From the NCBI GenBank assembly GCA_021292165.1, contig CM037879.1, positions 22,613,817 through 22,677,816 on the forward strand: a stretch of 64,000 bases of DNA, written 5' to 3'. This stretch comes from Shinisaurus crocodilurus. Taxonomy: Eukaryota; Chordata; Lepidosauria; Squamata; Shinisauridae. Shown one piece after another: positions 1-9,707 of this stretch (position 1 is the first letter of the stretch; every line of letters begins with the position of its first letter). The position numbers and the translations under genes were made by a program. Below the pieces are notes generated by a model. The model was not told the origin of the DNA, did no database searches, and was given only the letters and a program-made list of their open reading frames with translations.

Positions 1-164
1 TGAAGCTCACTGGGTGACTTTGGGCCAGTCACTGACTCTCAGCCTAACCTACCTCACAGGGTTGTTGTGAGGATAAAATGGAGTGGAGGAGGACCCTGTA
101 AGCCGCCTTGGGTTCCTTGCAGGAAAAAAGGCGGGATATACATCTAATAAATAATTAAATAAAT
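1..164 (+). repeat. Sauria-type tRNA SINE, 3' part
   Basis: Cut by the left edge. It carries the body motifs seen in every copy of this family here (ACTGGGTGACTTTGGGCCAG, CCTCACAGGGTTGTTGTGAG, GGATAAAATGGAG), then a GGCGGGATATA-like stretch and an AATAAATAAT tail. Family name by recognition only. Confidence 0.85.
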
Positions 165-536
165 ATAAGGTGACCCTCTCTGATCTTTAATTAAGGTGGC
201 AAAAGGCCTTCTGTTAAACAGTCCCTTCCTTTCTCAACATTCAAAGAGTTGCCCAACAGGATCAGGAACTTTCAAACAAGTTTACTAAAGGGTGCTTGTC
301 TGGTGAATAGAAGCACTTTCTTTTCCTCAGCTAGCAATTTTTCAATAATGGAAATTTGACAACAAAGGAAATTATAATTAAAAAAAAAAAAACTTTAAAA
401 ATTAATGACATCTCAGGAGCACAGAGATTCTCCATTACCTCTAGTCCCACAAAAGAAAGGAAAGCCCTTAGAAATCAAATGTTTTCACATTACTTTATGG
501 GTTTACCGAGCAAATCCAAGCACATGTCCCCTAATA
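165..536. other. Intron sequence, nothing recognised
   Basis: AT-rich sequence inside the inferred first intron of the minus-strand gene. No exon-like open frame with splice sites and no repeat family I recognise. Confidence 0.5.
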
Positions 537-544
537 CCCTATAG

Positions 545-680
545 CAGGGCTCTCCGACCTTGGGTCCCCAGATGTTGCTGGACTACAGCTCCCAGTATAC
601 CCAGCCAGCATGGCTAATGGCAAGGGATTCTGGGAGCTGTAGTCCAGCAACATCTGGGGACCCAAGGTTGGAGAGCCCTG
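545..680. mobile_element. Palindromic hAT-type MITE, copy 1
   Basis: The two halves are near-perfect inverted copies. The ends read CAGGGCTCTCC and GGAGAGCCCTG, and the element is flanked on both sides by the 8-bp direct repeat CCCTATAG (537-544 and 681-688). An 8-bp duplication with CAG-type ends is the signature of hAT transposition. The element is 136 bp with no coding capacity, so it must have been moved by a transposase supplied elsewhere. Confidence 0.93.
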
Positions 681-688
681 CCCTATAG

Positions 689-1190
689 GATCATAAGTGG
701 AAGACCTTTATACTGCTGTTTCGAACATGATGAATGTTCAGAATAATTACTGGTTGCATATTTGTAAAGATCTCTAGAGTACCATCCGTAGGTATAGGTA
801 AGAAAACATTTCACAGCCTTCCACTCCTAAGTCACAGGCTTCTCCTTCTAGCATTAAATGCAAGCATTGCTCTGTCTATCCAAATAGGATCCCTGAGCAC
901 TACTCTTCCTTTGCATTCTGGGGTGGCAGATGCAACAGAGGTGCTTCCACACTAGCCTCTCTCTCTGGTATGAGCAGTTTCTTCACTCATTTATTCCTGA
1001 GAATTCAGAATCTCCCAAACAGTTTCTCCCAGATGTCTTCTTAATGTTTTTAAAGTGGCAGTTTGTAGTACTGTAATTTTTGGAGCTTCTGTTACAACTG
1101 TAGTGAGAAATGGCTTACTGTGACTATCTCATCTGGTTTGGAGATGTGGCTGCCCCTCTGTCACTAGGTATTCTGCTCAGGAATTCTTGG
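689..1190. other. Intron sequence, nothing recognised
   Basis: No gene, clear repeat or regulatory motif that I can support in this stretch. Confidence 0.5.
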
Positions 1191-1410
1191 CGTTGAAACT
1201 GTAGGGGTCCCCTTGCTCCCATTCTAAAAGGTTGAGATGCCTTTTCTAAGGCTTAGTTAGTGTTAGTAAGAGCTTTAAGCTAAAATATGCTGGTATTTGT
1301 GGGTGCAACCCTTTTGCCCTTAGCCCGCCCATCACTGGAATGTGGCCCTCGGAGAGCTTCTCTGAAATTGAATTTGGCCTTCAGGCTAAAAAGAGGTTGA
1401 ACACCCCTAG
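1191..1410 (+). repeat. Interspersed repeat shared with 41.9 and 62.4 kb
   Basis: Shares runs such as AAGAGCTTTAAGCTAAAAT, a CCACTGGAATGTGGCCC-like segment and GGCTAAAAAGAGGTT with segments at about 41940-42115 and 62405-62612. Three dispersed copies in one window mark a transposon family. The CAGGGGTG-like left end of the 41.8-kb copy suggests a short hAT element, but target duplications were not resolved. Confidence 0.7.
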
Positions 1411-1532
1411 CTTACAGTTTCAAGGCAAAATGAGGTGAAGTTGGCTGGGATTAAGGGGGGAGGGGAGTCCTGCCAGTGTCGTCATGTTCAAAGTTAAAAT
1501 ATGCAGCACCTGCCGCTGACTTCACTCTAGCG

Positions 1533-1667
1533 CAGTGTTCTCCAACCTTGGGTCCCCAGATGTTTTTGGCCTACAACTCCCAGCATGCCCCAGCCAGCTA
1601 TGCTGGCTGGGGCATGCTAGGAGTTGTAGGCCAAAAACATCTGGGGGCCCAAGGTTGGAGAACACTG
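1533..1667. mobile_element. Palindromic hAT-type MITE, copy 2
   Basis: Inverted ends CAGTGTTCTCC and GGAGAACACTG around a core that folds on itself at CAGCCAGCTATGCTGGCTG. The flanks share CTAGCG on both sides (left ...CTAGCG|CAG, right CTG|CTAGCG...), an incomplete or eroded 8-bp target duplication. Nearly identical to the copy at 40933. Confidence 0.9.
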
Positions 1668-1975
1668 CTAGCGCTAGCACATTGGTTTAAAGGAAAAAGT
1701 GAACTTGACAAGGCTTTCCTCTCCTCAGTGTTGCAGGCAGACCAGCTACAGTTTCAGGAACATGCAGGCACAAGACAAAACTGACAAAACTATTGTCAGT
1801 TTCGCCATTACTGTATTTTTAACTTTCCTTTCAGCTGAGCCAAAAAAACCCCAGTTAAACTCTTACTGGCAAGTTCCCCTAATAACTGCAACGCGCAGGG
1901 GACCCTAGTTAAAAGGAGAGTGACACTCCCCATTCCTGGAACAGCAGCAATGGTAGGGATGGAGACTCCTTATCA

Positions 1976-2098
1976 AGGGTGCCAAACAGTGATCCTTCAG
2001 ATGTTGTTGGACCCCAACTCCCATCAGCCTCAGCCAGAGTGGTCAATGATCAGGGATGATGGGCATTGAAGTCCAGCAATATCTGGAGGACCACCAAG
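1976..2098. mobile_element. Palindromic hAT-type MITE, degenerate copy
   Basis: Contains the CTTCAGATGTTGTTGGACC arm, the CCAACTCCCATCAGCC core and the inverted TCTGGAGGACCACCAAG arm of the family. The ends are eroded and the right end runs into a SINE. Confidence 0.75.
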
Positions 2099-2232
2099 TT
2101 TATTTATTTATTTATTATATTTATATCCCGCCTTTTTTCCTGCAAGGGATCCAAGGTGGCTTACATAATCCTCCTGCTCCTCCTCTCCATTTTTATCCTC
2201 ACAGCAATCCTGTGAGGTAAGTTAGGCTGCCA
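2098..2232 (-). repeat. Sauria-type tRNA SINE, 3' part
   Basis: Minus-strand copy: the TTTATTTATTTATT tail complement is followed by ATATCCCGCCTTTTTTCCTG and TATCCTCACAGCAATCCTGTG. The tRNA-like head is missing, so the copy is truncated. Confidence 0.85.
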
Positions 2233-3408
2233 ACCCCTGGCTGCTTTATAGGGAAAGGGGTGGCTGGTTGAAATTCTCCCAGAAGTAGCAGCAGGCAGGC
2301 ACTCTTATTTATGGGGAGATGGGTAGTCCAAGTTTCCCCTCAGAGCTATCCTTTGTAAAGAAGGAAATCCATTCCACGGGGCTATGTATTATGCAGTTAG
2401 CAAGGAATCAGTCTGGGACTTCTATAACATTATTAGCAAAAGATGCTGCTGTCCTCTGAAAGCACCCAAAGAATGAAGAAGCACCTGCTCCAGGTTTGGT
2501 CCCAGACATGCAGGACTTAGGTCCACATCATGTATTTTCTAGCATTTACCAAAAAGAGTAAATTAGCTTTACTCTCCAGGGATAAATCCCACCTGTCCCA
2601 AGATTATGCAAGGTTACTGTTAGTGTTAGCCCACTAATGGAGTCTGTTTTTTCTCCAGCAAATGACCTCTAGCCACGAGATTAGACATGTTTCACATGTT
2701 GCTAGATAACATGATTTCTCTATCGTATATTCATGCAGGGAGCAGCATCTAATCTCTCACATGTGTTCCCTGTAACATGCATGCATTGTTAAATGCGGGT
2801 TTCTTCTGTGCATGCACACACGTTCGATTTTTGTGCATATACTTCAAAATACTTTACTTGTACACGTCTATTGATCACATTCGTATCCCACAGGGTCTCC
2901 AAGCAACGCAGCCTGCTGTTCTGCAAGAATCTTTTTTTAAAAAAATAATCCTGTCAAGAATCCTGTGCGGTAGGTTGGGCTAAGAGGCGGACCACCTAAT
3001 GAGTTTTGTGGCTGAACCAGGATTTGACACTGGGTTTCCCACACTGTAGCCACACTGATTAAAAGTGCATTGTGCGATGCACTCCCTTGAGGCAGGTTTA
3101 AAAGTTGATTACTCTACAGCAAGCAACAGGGAGGGACCAAAAGTAGCCAAGAAAACAAGGAAAGTGATACAGGATCACACAGGTGCCAGTATATTTTGTG
3201 CCAGCATTTTGGAGAATACCCCCTTCCTCAAGGGCTCCCTGCACTAAATGAAACTCCTTATCACTGTACATTGTTTCATGCAAGGAGACCGTGGGAAAGG
3301 AGGTATTCTCCAAAAAGTTGAGCAAGTTGACACAAAATAAACAGGCACCACGTGCGGCCCTGGATCACTTTCCTCAGGATTTTTTTTTTTCTTTTGCTTA
3401 CACTACAG
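2233..3408. other. Intron sequence, nothing recognised
   Basis: About 1.2 kb with only short random open frames and no recognised repeat. Part of the inferred first intron of the minus-strand gene. Confidence 0.45.
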
Positions 3409-3544
3409 CAGCTTTCTCTGGTCTGGTGCCCTCCAGATGTTTTCGACTACAGATCCCATCATCCCTGACCATTGGCCCTGCTGGCTAGGGCAGAGAGGAG
3501 TTGTAATCCAAAACATCTGGAGGGCACCACGCTGGAGAAGGCTG
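3409..3544. mobile_element. Palindromic hAT-type MITE, CTGGTGCCCTCCAGATG subfamily
   Basis: Arms CTGGTGCCCTCCAGATGTTT and AACATCTGGAGGGCACCA are inverted copies around the CCCATCATCCCTGACCATTGG core. No matching 8-bp flanks were found. This subfamily differs from the CCTTGGGTCCCCAGATG subfamily but shares the same palindromic design. Confidence 0.85.
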
Positions 3545-4187
3545 TCCTGCGGTTATCTCTCCCTCCTCGCCACAACCGGACTGTGTGCACAGGCTCCCAG
3601 GCCCAGCTGCCTGCTTGGCTCCATCCTGCCCAGCTCAGTGACAGTCTCAGCCTGAGCAAACATAGGGAGACTGAGGTGGGAGTACCAGCCAAGGTCGATA
3701 GGAAGGAAAAGAGGCGCCAGGCAGCTTTGTTCATCTCAGTGTGTGTGTGTGTGTCCCCCCAAAGCAGACCCTCCACTTCCCTTGGACAGTTATCCTCTAG
3801 GAGCTGGGCGCTGTGCTGATTTTACAAGCATTTGAGCTTTGCGTAGAAACGTCAGCAACCATGGCACCGTTTGCCAAATCACTGCATTCCTCTGACCATT
3901 CAGAAGGAACCGACAGGTCATGCGATGCTATTCTTTTCCGGCATATCTCCACATACGCATTGGAAATTGTGGCCGGAGCGGGAGGGGGGTGGCGGCGGTG
4001 CGTGTAGGAGGGGGAACAGCGCTCAACTTATAAAAAGCAGAACGAATGTGATTTTTTAAAATCCTGCCTGGACTTGATCTTCTCAACTCTAGATAACCCT
4101 ATTCCTAATGCCAAGCGTACGAGAGAAGGAAAAAGCACTCTGCACTCCCTCTGAGGCACTCTCTCTACTTATTCATTTACAGATGAA
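3545..4187. other. Intron sequence with a short GT repeat
   Basis: Holds a short (GT)n run at about 3738-3753 and a GC-richer stretch near 3970-4000. No exon or repeat family recognised. Confidence 0.45.
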
Positions 4188-4378
4188 CATAGGAAGCTGC
4201 CTCATACCGAGTCGGAGACTTGGTCCATCTAGCCCAGTCTTGTCTACACTGATTGGCAGCGGCTCCCCGGGGTTTCAGGCAGGAGTTTTCCCAGCCCTGC
4301 CTGGAGATGCCGGGGATCGAGCCTCGGATCTTCAGCGTGCAAAGCAGGTGGCTCCCACTGAGCTACTACGGTCGCCCC
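4188..4378 (-). repeat. tRNA-derived SINE (second family)
   Basis: Read on the minus strand it begins with a pol III A-box-like GTAGCTCAGTGGGAGCCACC and a B-box-like GATCGAGCCTCGG complement region. The body contains CTGCCTGGAGATGCCGGGGAT and ends with GGAAGCTGCCTCATACCGAG, all seen on the plus strand. The same family occurs at 6405, 47214 and 60903. Confidence 0.75.
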
Positions 4379-4767
4379 CGACCGTACCAGGTCTTGAGTT
4401 CTGTTCCTGACACCTTGCGGGGCTGCGAGCTCTCCGCTTTGGATTACAGCAGGACAACAAACCCACCAAGTCCCCCCTCCCCCCACTTTCGCAAGCTCCT
4501 TGTTAAGGAGCGCCTGGAGTGGTTTGTATCCCCCCCCCCCCCGTCGCTGGGCTACACAGTGCCTTTCTGGAACCTGCCATCTGGGAGGGAATGAACGCCC
4601 CCTGAAGGGACCCCAAGAGTGGGAAGACAGGGGGGGCGCTCCAGCCCGCCCGCACCTTCTCGGCATCCAGCCGCCACCCGCTCCGCCCAGGGAGGGATTC
4701 CAGCCTTGTTCCCGCTCCCGCCCGTCGGACGCCAAACAAACGCGAGTGAGCGAGAGAGGCGAGTTAC

Positions 4768-4840
4768 CTTCTGCGGCGGAGGAGGCCGACACCAGCAGCG
4801 GCAGCAGCAGCAAAAAGCGTAGAGCCCGCGCTCGGTCCAT
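4768..4840 (-). CDS. MERTK: First coding exon, signal peptide; probable MERTK
   Basis: Read on the minus strand, an ATG at 4840 in a good Kozak context (GCC before, G after) opens 24 codons: MDRARA, a leucine-rich hydrophobic core (LRFLLLLPLLVSA), then SSAAE. This is a standard signal peptide with a likely cut after an Ala or Ser. The exon ends one base into a codon at a good donor (GAAG|GTAACT). The gene runs divergently from ANAPC1. In human and other vertebrates that neighbour is MERTK, the receptor tyrosine kinase for Gas6 and protein S that drives uptake of dying cells, and as I recall its first exon is also a short signal-peptide exon in phase 1. The residues themselves are too few and too variable to prove the identity. 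The rest of the gene lies left of the window. The name rests on synteny, exon phase and signal peptide; the exon itself is well supported. Confidence 0.72.
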
Positions 4841-5245
4841 GGCTTGGCGAGAGAGCGGCCGGCCGCAGTGACCGGGGACTCCCGCCCCGCTTTCCCTAGA
4901 CCACCCCCAGAGCCGTCGCTTCCGACGACGCCAGGCAAACAATCCCGGGGCCGTCGCCGCAGCCACCGGGGCGCTCAGCCGCCGCCACGAAGCTGCCCTC
5001 CCGCTGGATCACTGGACCAAAATAAAAAGTTCTCGGCAAACTTGAGGAGAGGCGGGACGAGGGAGAGGGCGGGAGGGAAGGCGCCTCCTCCATCTCTGGG
5101 GCCGATTGGGCGGGCGGAGTACCTGGGGGAGAGGGGGACGTGCCTTTGTATGCCTCTGATTGAAAAGGGTTAGGGGGCGGAGGAGAGGGGCTCGGATCCT
5201 GCCAAGGGAACAGACCGTGTGTTACGGGAAACACGCAGAAGAGAT
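4841..5245 (-). promoter_or_regulatory. CpG-rich promoter and 5' UTR of the minus-strand gene (probable MERTK)
   Basis: GC- and CpG-rich sequence directly upstream of the signal-peptide exon, with several GGGCGG-type Sp1 boxes (for example near 5108-5118). No in-frame upstream ATG was found before the start at 4840. The transcription start cannot be placed. A TTTTTATTTTGG stretch on the minus strand near 5018-5032 is TATA-like but could be chance. Confidence 0.6.
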
Positions 5246-5700
5246 CCTGGCGGCGCTGGGATCTTAAAGGCCAGCAGATTTACTGTGGCATAAGCTTTAT
5301 ACACGCGCACGCACCCAGAGGCTGAGCACTTGCTGAAATAAAGGTACAGGGGCCCTGAGGGTCTCTGTTGTATCTGATCCCCCTGGATTCGCTGGCTTTT
5401 TGCCCACATGTGCTCCACCTCCTGCTGCCTCCCCCCCCCCCCCGCTGAATCTTGCTGCCTGAGGTTTTTTTGCTGAAATCAAATGCCCTCCTCTCCCCTG
5501 TCCATATTGTACATCCCTTTTTACAAATAGGGGTGTCCTTAGGAGTCAGAGTCCTTTAAACACAAATACACCCAGAGAGAGAGACTTTAGAACCTACGTA
5601 AATTAGCATATGCAAATTTGTGCTTATTTTTTGGTTCTGTGGGCCTGAGGGGCCCCCCCCCCCGTTCTTTTCAGTACCTAGCACCCCACCCACACCCCGC
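5246..5700 (+). repeat. Unclassified interspersed repeat, copy A
   Basis: Matches the sequence at 13510-14138 over most of its length: GCACTTGCTGAAATAAAGGT, CTGATCCCCCTGGATT, GAAATCAAATGCCCTC, ACAAATAGGGGTGT and AATTAGCATATGCAAATTTG all occur in both. The other copy has been split by a later insertion. Class unknown; I see no coding capacity. Confidence 0.75.
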
Positions 5701-5884
5701 ACGTACCTAGGTACAGAGACAAGTGTTGTAAACAACGACAGGGCCAAAGGCCATGAAATGCAGAGCTGTGACATTTCTAGATAGAGCTTTCAAATCTATA
5801 CAAATTGAGAATGGGTCGTCGTTTTTTAGCTTGTATGCAATTGAGAAATTACATACAAGTATAGAAATATCATTTTCAGAGGGC

Positions 5885-6052
5885 AGTCATGTTAGTCAAC
5901 TGCTGCAGAAACAACAGTGGCACCTGAAAGACTTGAAGGGTGCAATCCTATGCACGTTTAGAGGGGGGGAGTCCTACAGCTTCCAGCATTCCCCAGACAG
6001 CATAGCTGTAGGACTTTTCCCCCCATCTAAACGTGCATAGAATTACACCCTA
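5885..6052. mobile_element. Palindromic MITE (GCAATCCTATGCA family), with repeat fragment
   Basis: From about 5939 to 6052 the ends GGTGCAATCCTATGCACGT and ACGTGCATAGAATTACACC are inverted copies, with inner arms AGTCCTACAGCTTCC and AGCTGTAGGACTTTTCC. The same family occurs at 24728, 28412 and 33708. The preceding 5885-5938 holds a piece of the CAACAGACTAACATGGC-type repeat on the minus strand. Confidence 0.75.
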
Positions 6053-6054
6053 AG

Positions 6055-6315
6055 TCTTCAAAGTTTTTAGTCTTCAAGGTGCCGCAAGACTCTTGTTGCA
6101 TAAAAATGTACCTCTTGCATTTCACGGCCTTCTGACCCCACTGTTTACATGTTTCTCTCACTCTGTCTCTGTGTGTGTCTGAATTGAGGATGCATTTCAG
6201 CATCTGAGGAAAGTTTATGCTCCCCCCCAAAAATCCATTAATCTTTAACACAGGTTAGACCCCCTTGTTCCATTTTAATCTTTAAGGTGCTGCAAGACTC
6301 CTTTTTGGCTTTGCT
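6055..6315. repeat. Fragments of the CTTTAAGGTGC...CAAGACTC repeat
   Basis: Two fragments, near 6070-6110 and 6275-6310, match the module GTCTTTAAGGTGCCACAAGACTCT that is clearest at 8640-8755 and 21640-21880. No gene. Confidence 0.6.
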
Positions 6316-6404
6316 GAAAACAGAGGTCAAGTTGTCTGATTCAGTGCTCAAATTATGGACCCCAGGCCCGGGGTGGTGGGGGTACCTCTTGTGACAGTTC
6401 CCTT

Positions 6405-6505
6405 AGCCCTGACTGGCAGCAGCTTTCCAGAGTTTCAAATGTGAGTGTTTCCCAGCCACACCTGGAGATGCCAGAGGTTGAACCTGGAAACATTTGCATG
6501 CAAAG
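6405..6505 (-). repeat. tRNA-derived SINE (second family), fragment
   Basis: Minus-strand fragment matching the 4188 copy: GACTGGCAGCAGCTTTCCAG, ACCTGGAGATGCCAGAGGTT and TTGCATGCAAAGG. The tRNA head is incomplete. Confidence 0.65.
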
Positions 6506-6512
6506 GTTCACT

Positions 6513-6762
6513 ACAGCCTTTATTTATTTATTATTTTTATATCCTGCCTTTTTTCCTGCAAGGAACCCAAGGTGGCTTACATAATCATCATCATCCTCTC
6601 CATTTTATCCTCACAACAACCCTGTGAGGTAGGTTAGGCTGAGAGTCAGTGACTGGCCCAAAGTCACCCAGTGAGCTCCATGGCTGAGTGGGGATTAGAA
6701 CCCAGATCTCCCGAGTCCCAGTCCAACACTCTCACCACTACACCTCATTGCTTCTCCCTTGC
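6513..6762 (-). repeat. Sauria-type tRNA SINE, nearly full length
   Basis: Minus strand. From the tail end: TTTATTTATTATTTTTATAT, CCTGCCTTTTTTCCTGCAAG, CAACCCTGTGAGGTAGG, CCAAAGTCACCCAGTGAG, then the tRNA-like head with its B box (complement of GGGATTAGAACCC) and CACTCTCACCACTACACC. Confidence 0.9.
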
Positions 6763-6795
6763 CCTATAAACAGGCTATTGGCTGGCTACCATATA

Positions 6796-8164
6796 CAGTA
6801 ATACCTTGGATTGCAAGTAACTTGGTTTGAGAGCATTTTGCAAGACAAGCAAATTTTTAAATATATATATATATATATTACTTGATATACAAGCGACGTC
6901 TTGCAATACAAGTACTGTAGTACAGCTTAAATTAAAAATCTCTGTACAAATTTTTTTGGGGGGATTTCGTTTTGATATAAGAGTGCTTTGGATTATAAGC
7001 ACGTTTCCAGAACAAATTATGCTCTCATCATCATCATCAGGTGATCACTCGTGACCAAGTAAGATTGTCTTCCGGGATAAAAGGAGGAAATTCTAAAGAA
7101 GATTGTGTAGACTCTAGCGATGGGTCCGTAAGTGACTGTGGAGGCCAATTCTAGATCCACACAGCTTCCCACAGTGAGGACACAGGTTACCAGATAGAAG
7201 ATGGTCCTGTAAAGGATTCATTTGACGTGCTTTTCGCTTAGCACGTTTCTCCCTTTCACCTTGCACTCGGGCTTCTTCAAAGTCCATGGAACCTTTGTGA
7301 AAGGCCAACCTCCATTTAGATCGTTCATGGGCCAGAGCTTCCCAGTTTTCGATGTTTATATTGCATTTTTTTAGATTTGCCTTATGAACATCTTTAAACC
7401 TCTTATATTGACCACCGATATTCCGCTTTCCATCCTTGAGTTGGGAGTAAAGTAACTGCTTTGGGAGACGGCAGTCAGGCATTCGAACAACATGACCGGT
7501 CCACTGAAGTTGGCGTTGAAGGATCATTTTTTCAATGCTAGTAGTCTTTGCTTCTTCCAGTACACTGACATTTGTTCGTCTATCTTCCCAAGTAATTCGC
7601 AGGATTTTCCGGAGGCAACGTTGATGAAACCTTTCAAGGAGGTGGAAGTGACGTTTATAGATAGTCCTTGTTTCGCAGGCATACAATAAAGTTGGTAATA
7701 CAATGGCTTCATAAACCAGTGTTTTGGTCTTCTTACAAATATCCCGATCCTCGAACACTCTATGTTTCATTCGAGAAAATGCGGCACTTGCGGAGCTCAA
7801 ACGATGCTGGATTTCACTGTCGATGTTAGCTGTAACAGAAAGATAGCTGCCAAGATAGAGAAAATGATCGACATTTTCCAGTATTGTCCCGCCAAGCTGG
7901 ATAGATGGCATCACCAAAGGGTTAGCTTGCACTTGCTGATGAAGCACTTTGGTTTTTTTGATGTTAAGTGAGAGACCAAGTTTTTCGTATGCTTCTGCAA
8001 AAGCATTTAGGATAGTTTGGAGATCATCCTCTGAATGCGCGGAGACCACATTATCATCAGCATACTGAAGTTCCACAATGGAGGTTGTAATTACCTTACT
8101 TTTTGCTTTCAGCCTGCTGAGATTAAAAAGCTTTCCATCTGTTCGATAATCTAAGGCATGACTG
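6796..8164. mobile_element. Tigger-like MITE split by a LINE
   Basis: The left part (6796-7027) starts CAGTAATACCTTGGATTG after a TA, and the right end (8148-8164) reads AATCTAAGGCATGACTG before a TA. These are the inverted ends of the family also found intact at 31035 and 42506. In those copies GCTCTCA runs directly into ATCCAAGGCATGACTG. Here about 1.1 kb of LINE sits exactly at that joint. TA target and CAGT ends fit pogo/Tigger-type elements. Confidence 0.88.
7114..8147 (-). pseudogene. Non-LTR retrotransposon reverse transcriptase, 3' part
   Basis: A 344-codon open frame on the minus strand, 5' truncated, ending at a stop at 7114. It begins after DGKLFNLSRLKAK, carries the catalytic YADD box of reverse transcriptase, the thumb region with YLGS and LLYACET, the WEDRRTNVSVL block typical of endonuclease-type LINE ORF2 proteins, and ends in a C2H2 finger (CPHC, then H-x3-H) followed directly by the stop. 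The 3' UTR runs on the minus strand to about 7028, where a (GAT)n tail meets the Tigger-like element. No frameshift is seen in the part that remains, so the copy is fairly young, but without its 5' half it cannot be active. The clade is not certain: RTE-like and Ingi/Vingi-like LINEs share parts of this layout. Confidence 0.87.
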
Positions 8165-8635
8165 TATATATAGAGAGATGAGAGAGAGCTTTAAATTGCT
8201 TGAAACAGGAGGACTAATTCCACAAATCTGATCTACTTCTGACTGTGCAGAGAGGTAACTGCCTCCCTTCTTAACCTCTGCTGGTGAAGAATGAGAACAT
8301 TCTTTTCATGTGCAAATTCCAGTCACTGAAACCACAGTGGGTGTCAAAGGCTTAAAGCCCCACTAATCCCTGTGCTAGAGTCCCAATCCAGATAGGGATA
8401 CCCCATCCTTACTTTGAGTAAGGAAAAAGGCTGCTAAGTATTAAAGGTAGTGTGTAGTTTGACCCTTCATTGGGATCTGATCTGTTCTGTGAAACTGGGG
8501 CAGTGGTGAGAAGTTTTCTACGCTTTTGGTAGTTTTGCAATTGTATTATAAAACTGGGCAGCTATTAAAAAAAAAGTCCATTACACCTGGATTGGTAATG
8601 CCAGTGCTACATCAATCATCAAAAACAAAAAATGT
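8165..8635. other. Intergenic, nothing recognised
   Basis: A short ATAGAGAGATGAGAGAGAG simple stretch, then sequence without a recognised repeat or gene. Confidence 0.45.
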
Positions 8636-8757
8636 GTCTGATGAGGTGGATTCCAGTCCACAAAAGCTTATGCTAAAATAAATGTGATGGTCTTTAAGGT
8701 GCCACAATACTTTTTTTGTTGTTTTGGCTGCAACAGACTAACACATGGCTACCCCAC
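8636..8757 (+). repeat. Interspersed repeat ending CAACAGACTAACACATGGCT
   Basis: Module with AAAGCTTATGCTAAAATAAA, GGTCTTTAAGGTGCCACAAT and CTGCAACAGACTAACACATG. The same modules recur at 21640-21880 and 56880-56985 and in fragments near 5.9-6.3 kb. Class not assigned. Confidence 0.7.
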
Positions 8758-9699
8758 TAAGAACATATAACCAAGTATGTAGTGTATTCCAGATACAAAG
8801 TGCCTGTCAAAAAAGTAAGTAAATAAATAAAAACAAAGGGGGAGGGGGAACTAGCAAATTGTTTCCAGATGCCTTGAACTCTTGAAAAATGCTTATTCGG
8901 TATCTAAGCTGCATTACTGGCAGTGTATTGAATTTCTGCCCCACTCTTTTAGCCCCTGTAAACCTCTAACATCTTGAAGTAATCAGCCGCGAAGAAAAGG
9001 CATGTGCCTCTAGCAACCAAGGAGCAAGCTAAATGTGTCAGCAGCAGAATTGGATTGTGGCCAGTTTCTGCTGAAGCAAGAGGGGGTATAAACTGAAAAT
9101 ACAGAACGGGCAGGTGAATGGGGTGTGTGTGCTGAATCTTCCCCTGACCATGCTTTCCCCCATCCCCTGAAATTGCTTCTCCCCAGCTGTTTTCCTCTTA
9201 GTGGGGCTAACCCACACCATAAAAACAACAATGGAGAAAAGCAGTTTCAGGTGAAAAGGAGCATCTGGGAAAGGGTCCAGCAGCCCCTTCAGCACTGTAG
9301 CCCCCTCTGCTTTATTCTGACACATGGATCATGCTGCCTGCCATAACATCAGGTCTGAACCTAAGAAGAGAAAAAAACAAAAATGCCAAACAGCTGTTAT
9401 AAGAAAGAAAACTAGAAAATGTTTTCTTTTCTTGCTAACCTTGACTTCTCTGTTTTGCTGTGCTCCCATGATGCAGCACTGCACAACTCCTTTTTTAAAT
9501 TTATTTTAAAGTTCTACAGATGTGAGTTCAGGAAGGAGGCCTGGAGTCAATTTACTGATGATTGCTTTTTCTTCTTCTTCTTCTTCTTTTTTTTAGCAAA
9601 GGAGTTCCCTTTCTTTTTGGTCTACTTTGGCCCGTTTTTGCTTGAATCCAGTGGTGTTCAAATTATCTGCAATCACAAAAAATCTGCTCATGATTATCT
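8758..9699. other. Intergenic, nothing recognised
   Basis: No supported gene or repeat apart from a short (TTC)n stretch near 9571-9590. Open frames here are short, lack splice context and look random. Confidence 0.45.
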
Positions 9700-9707
9700 A
9701 TCTAGAC

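Noticed and set aside
4244..4966. 240-codon minus-strand frame running through the signal-peptide exon
   Set aside because: It reads through a strong GTAACT donor at 4767 into intron and a SINE. Only the 73-base exon is supported, and the part upstream of the ATG at 4840 has no ATG in frame.
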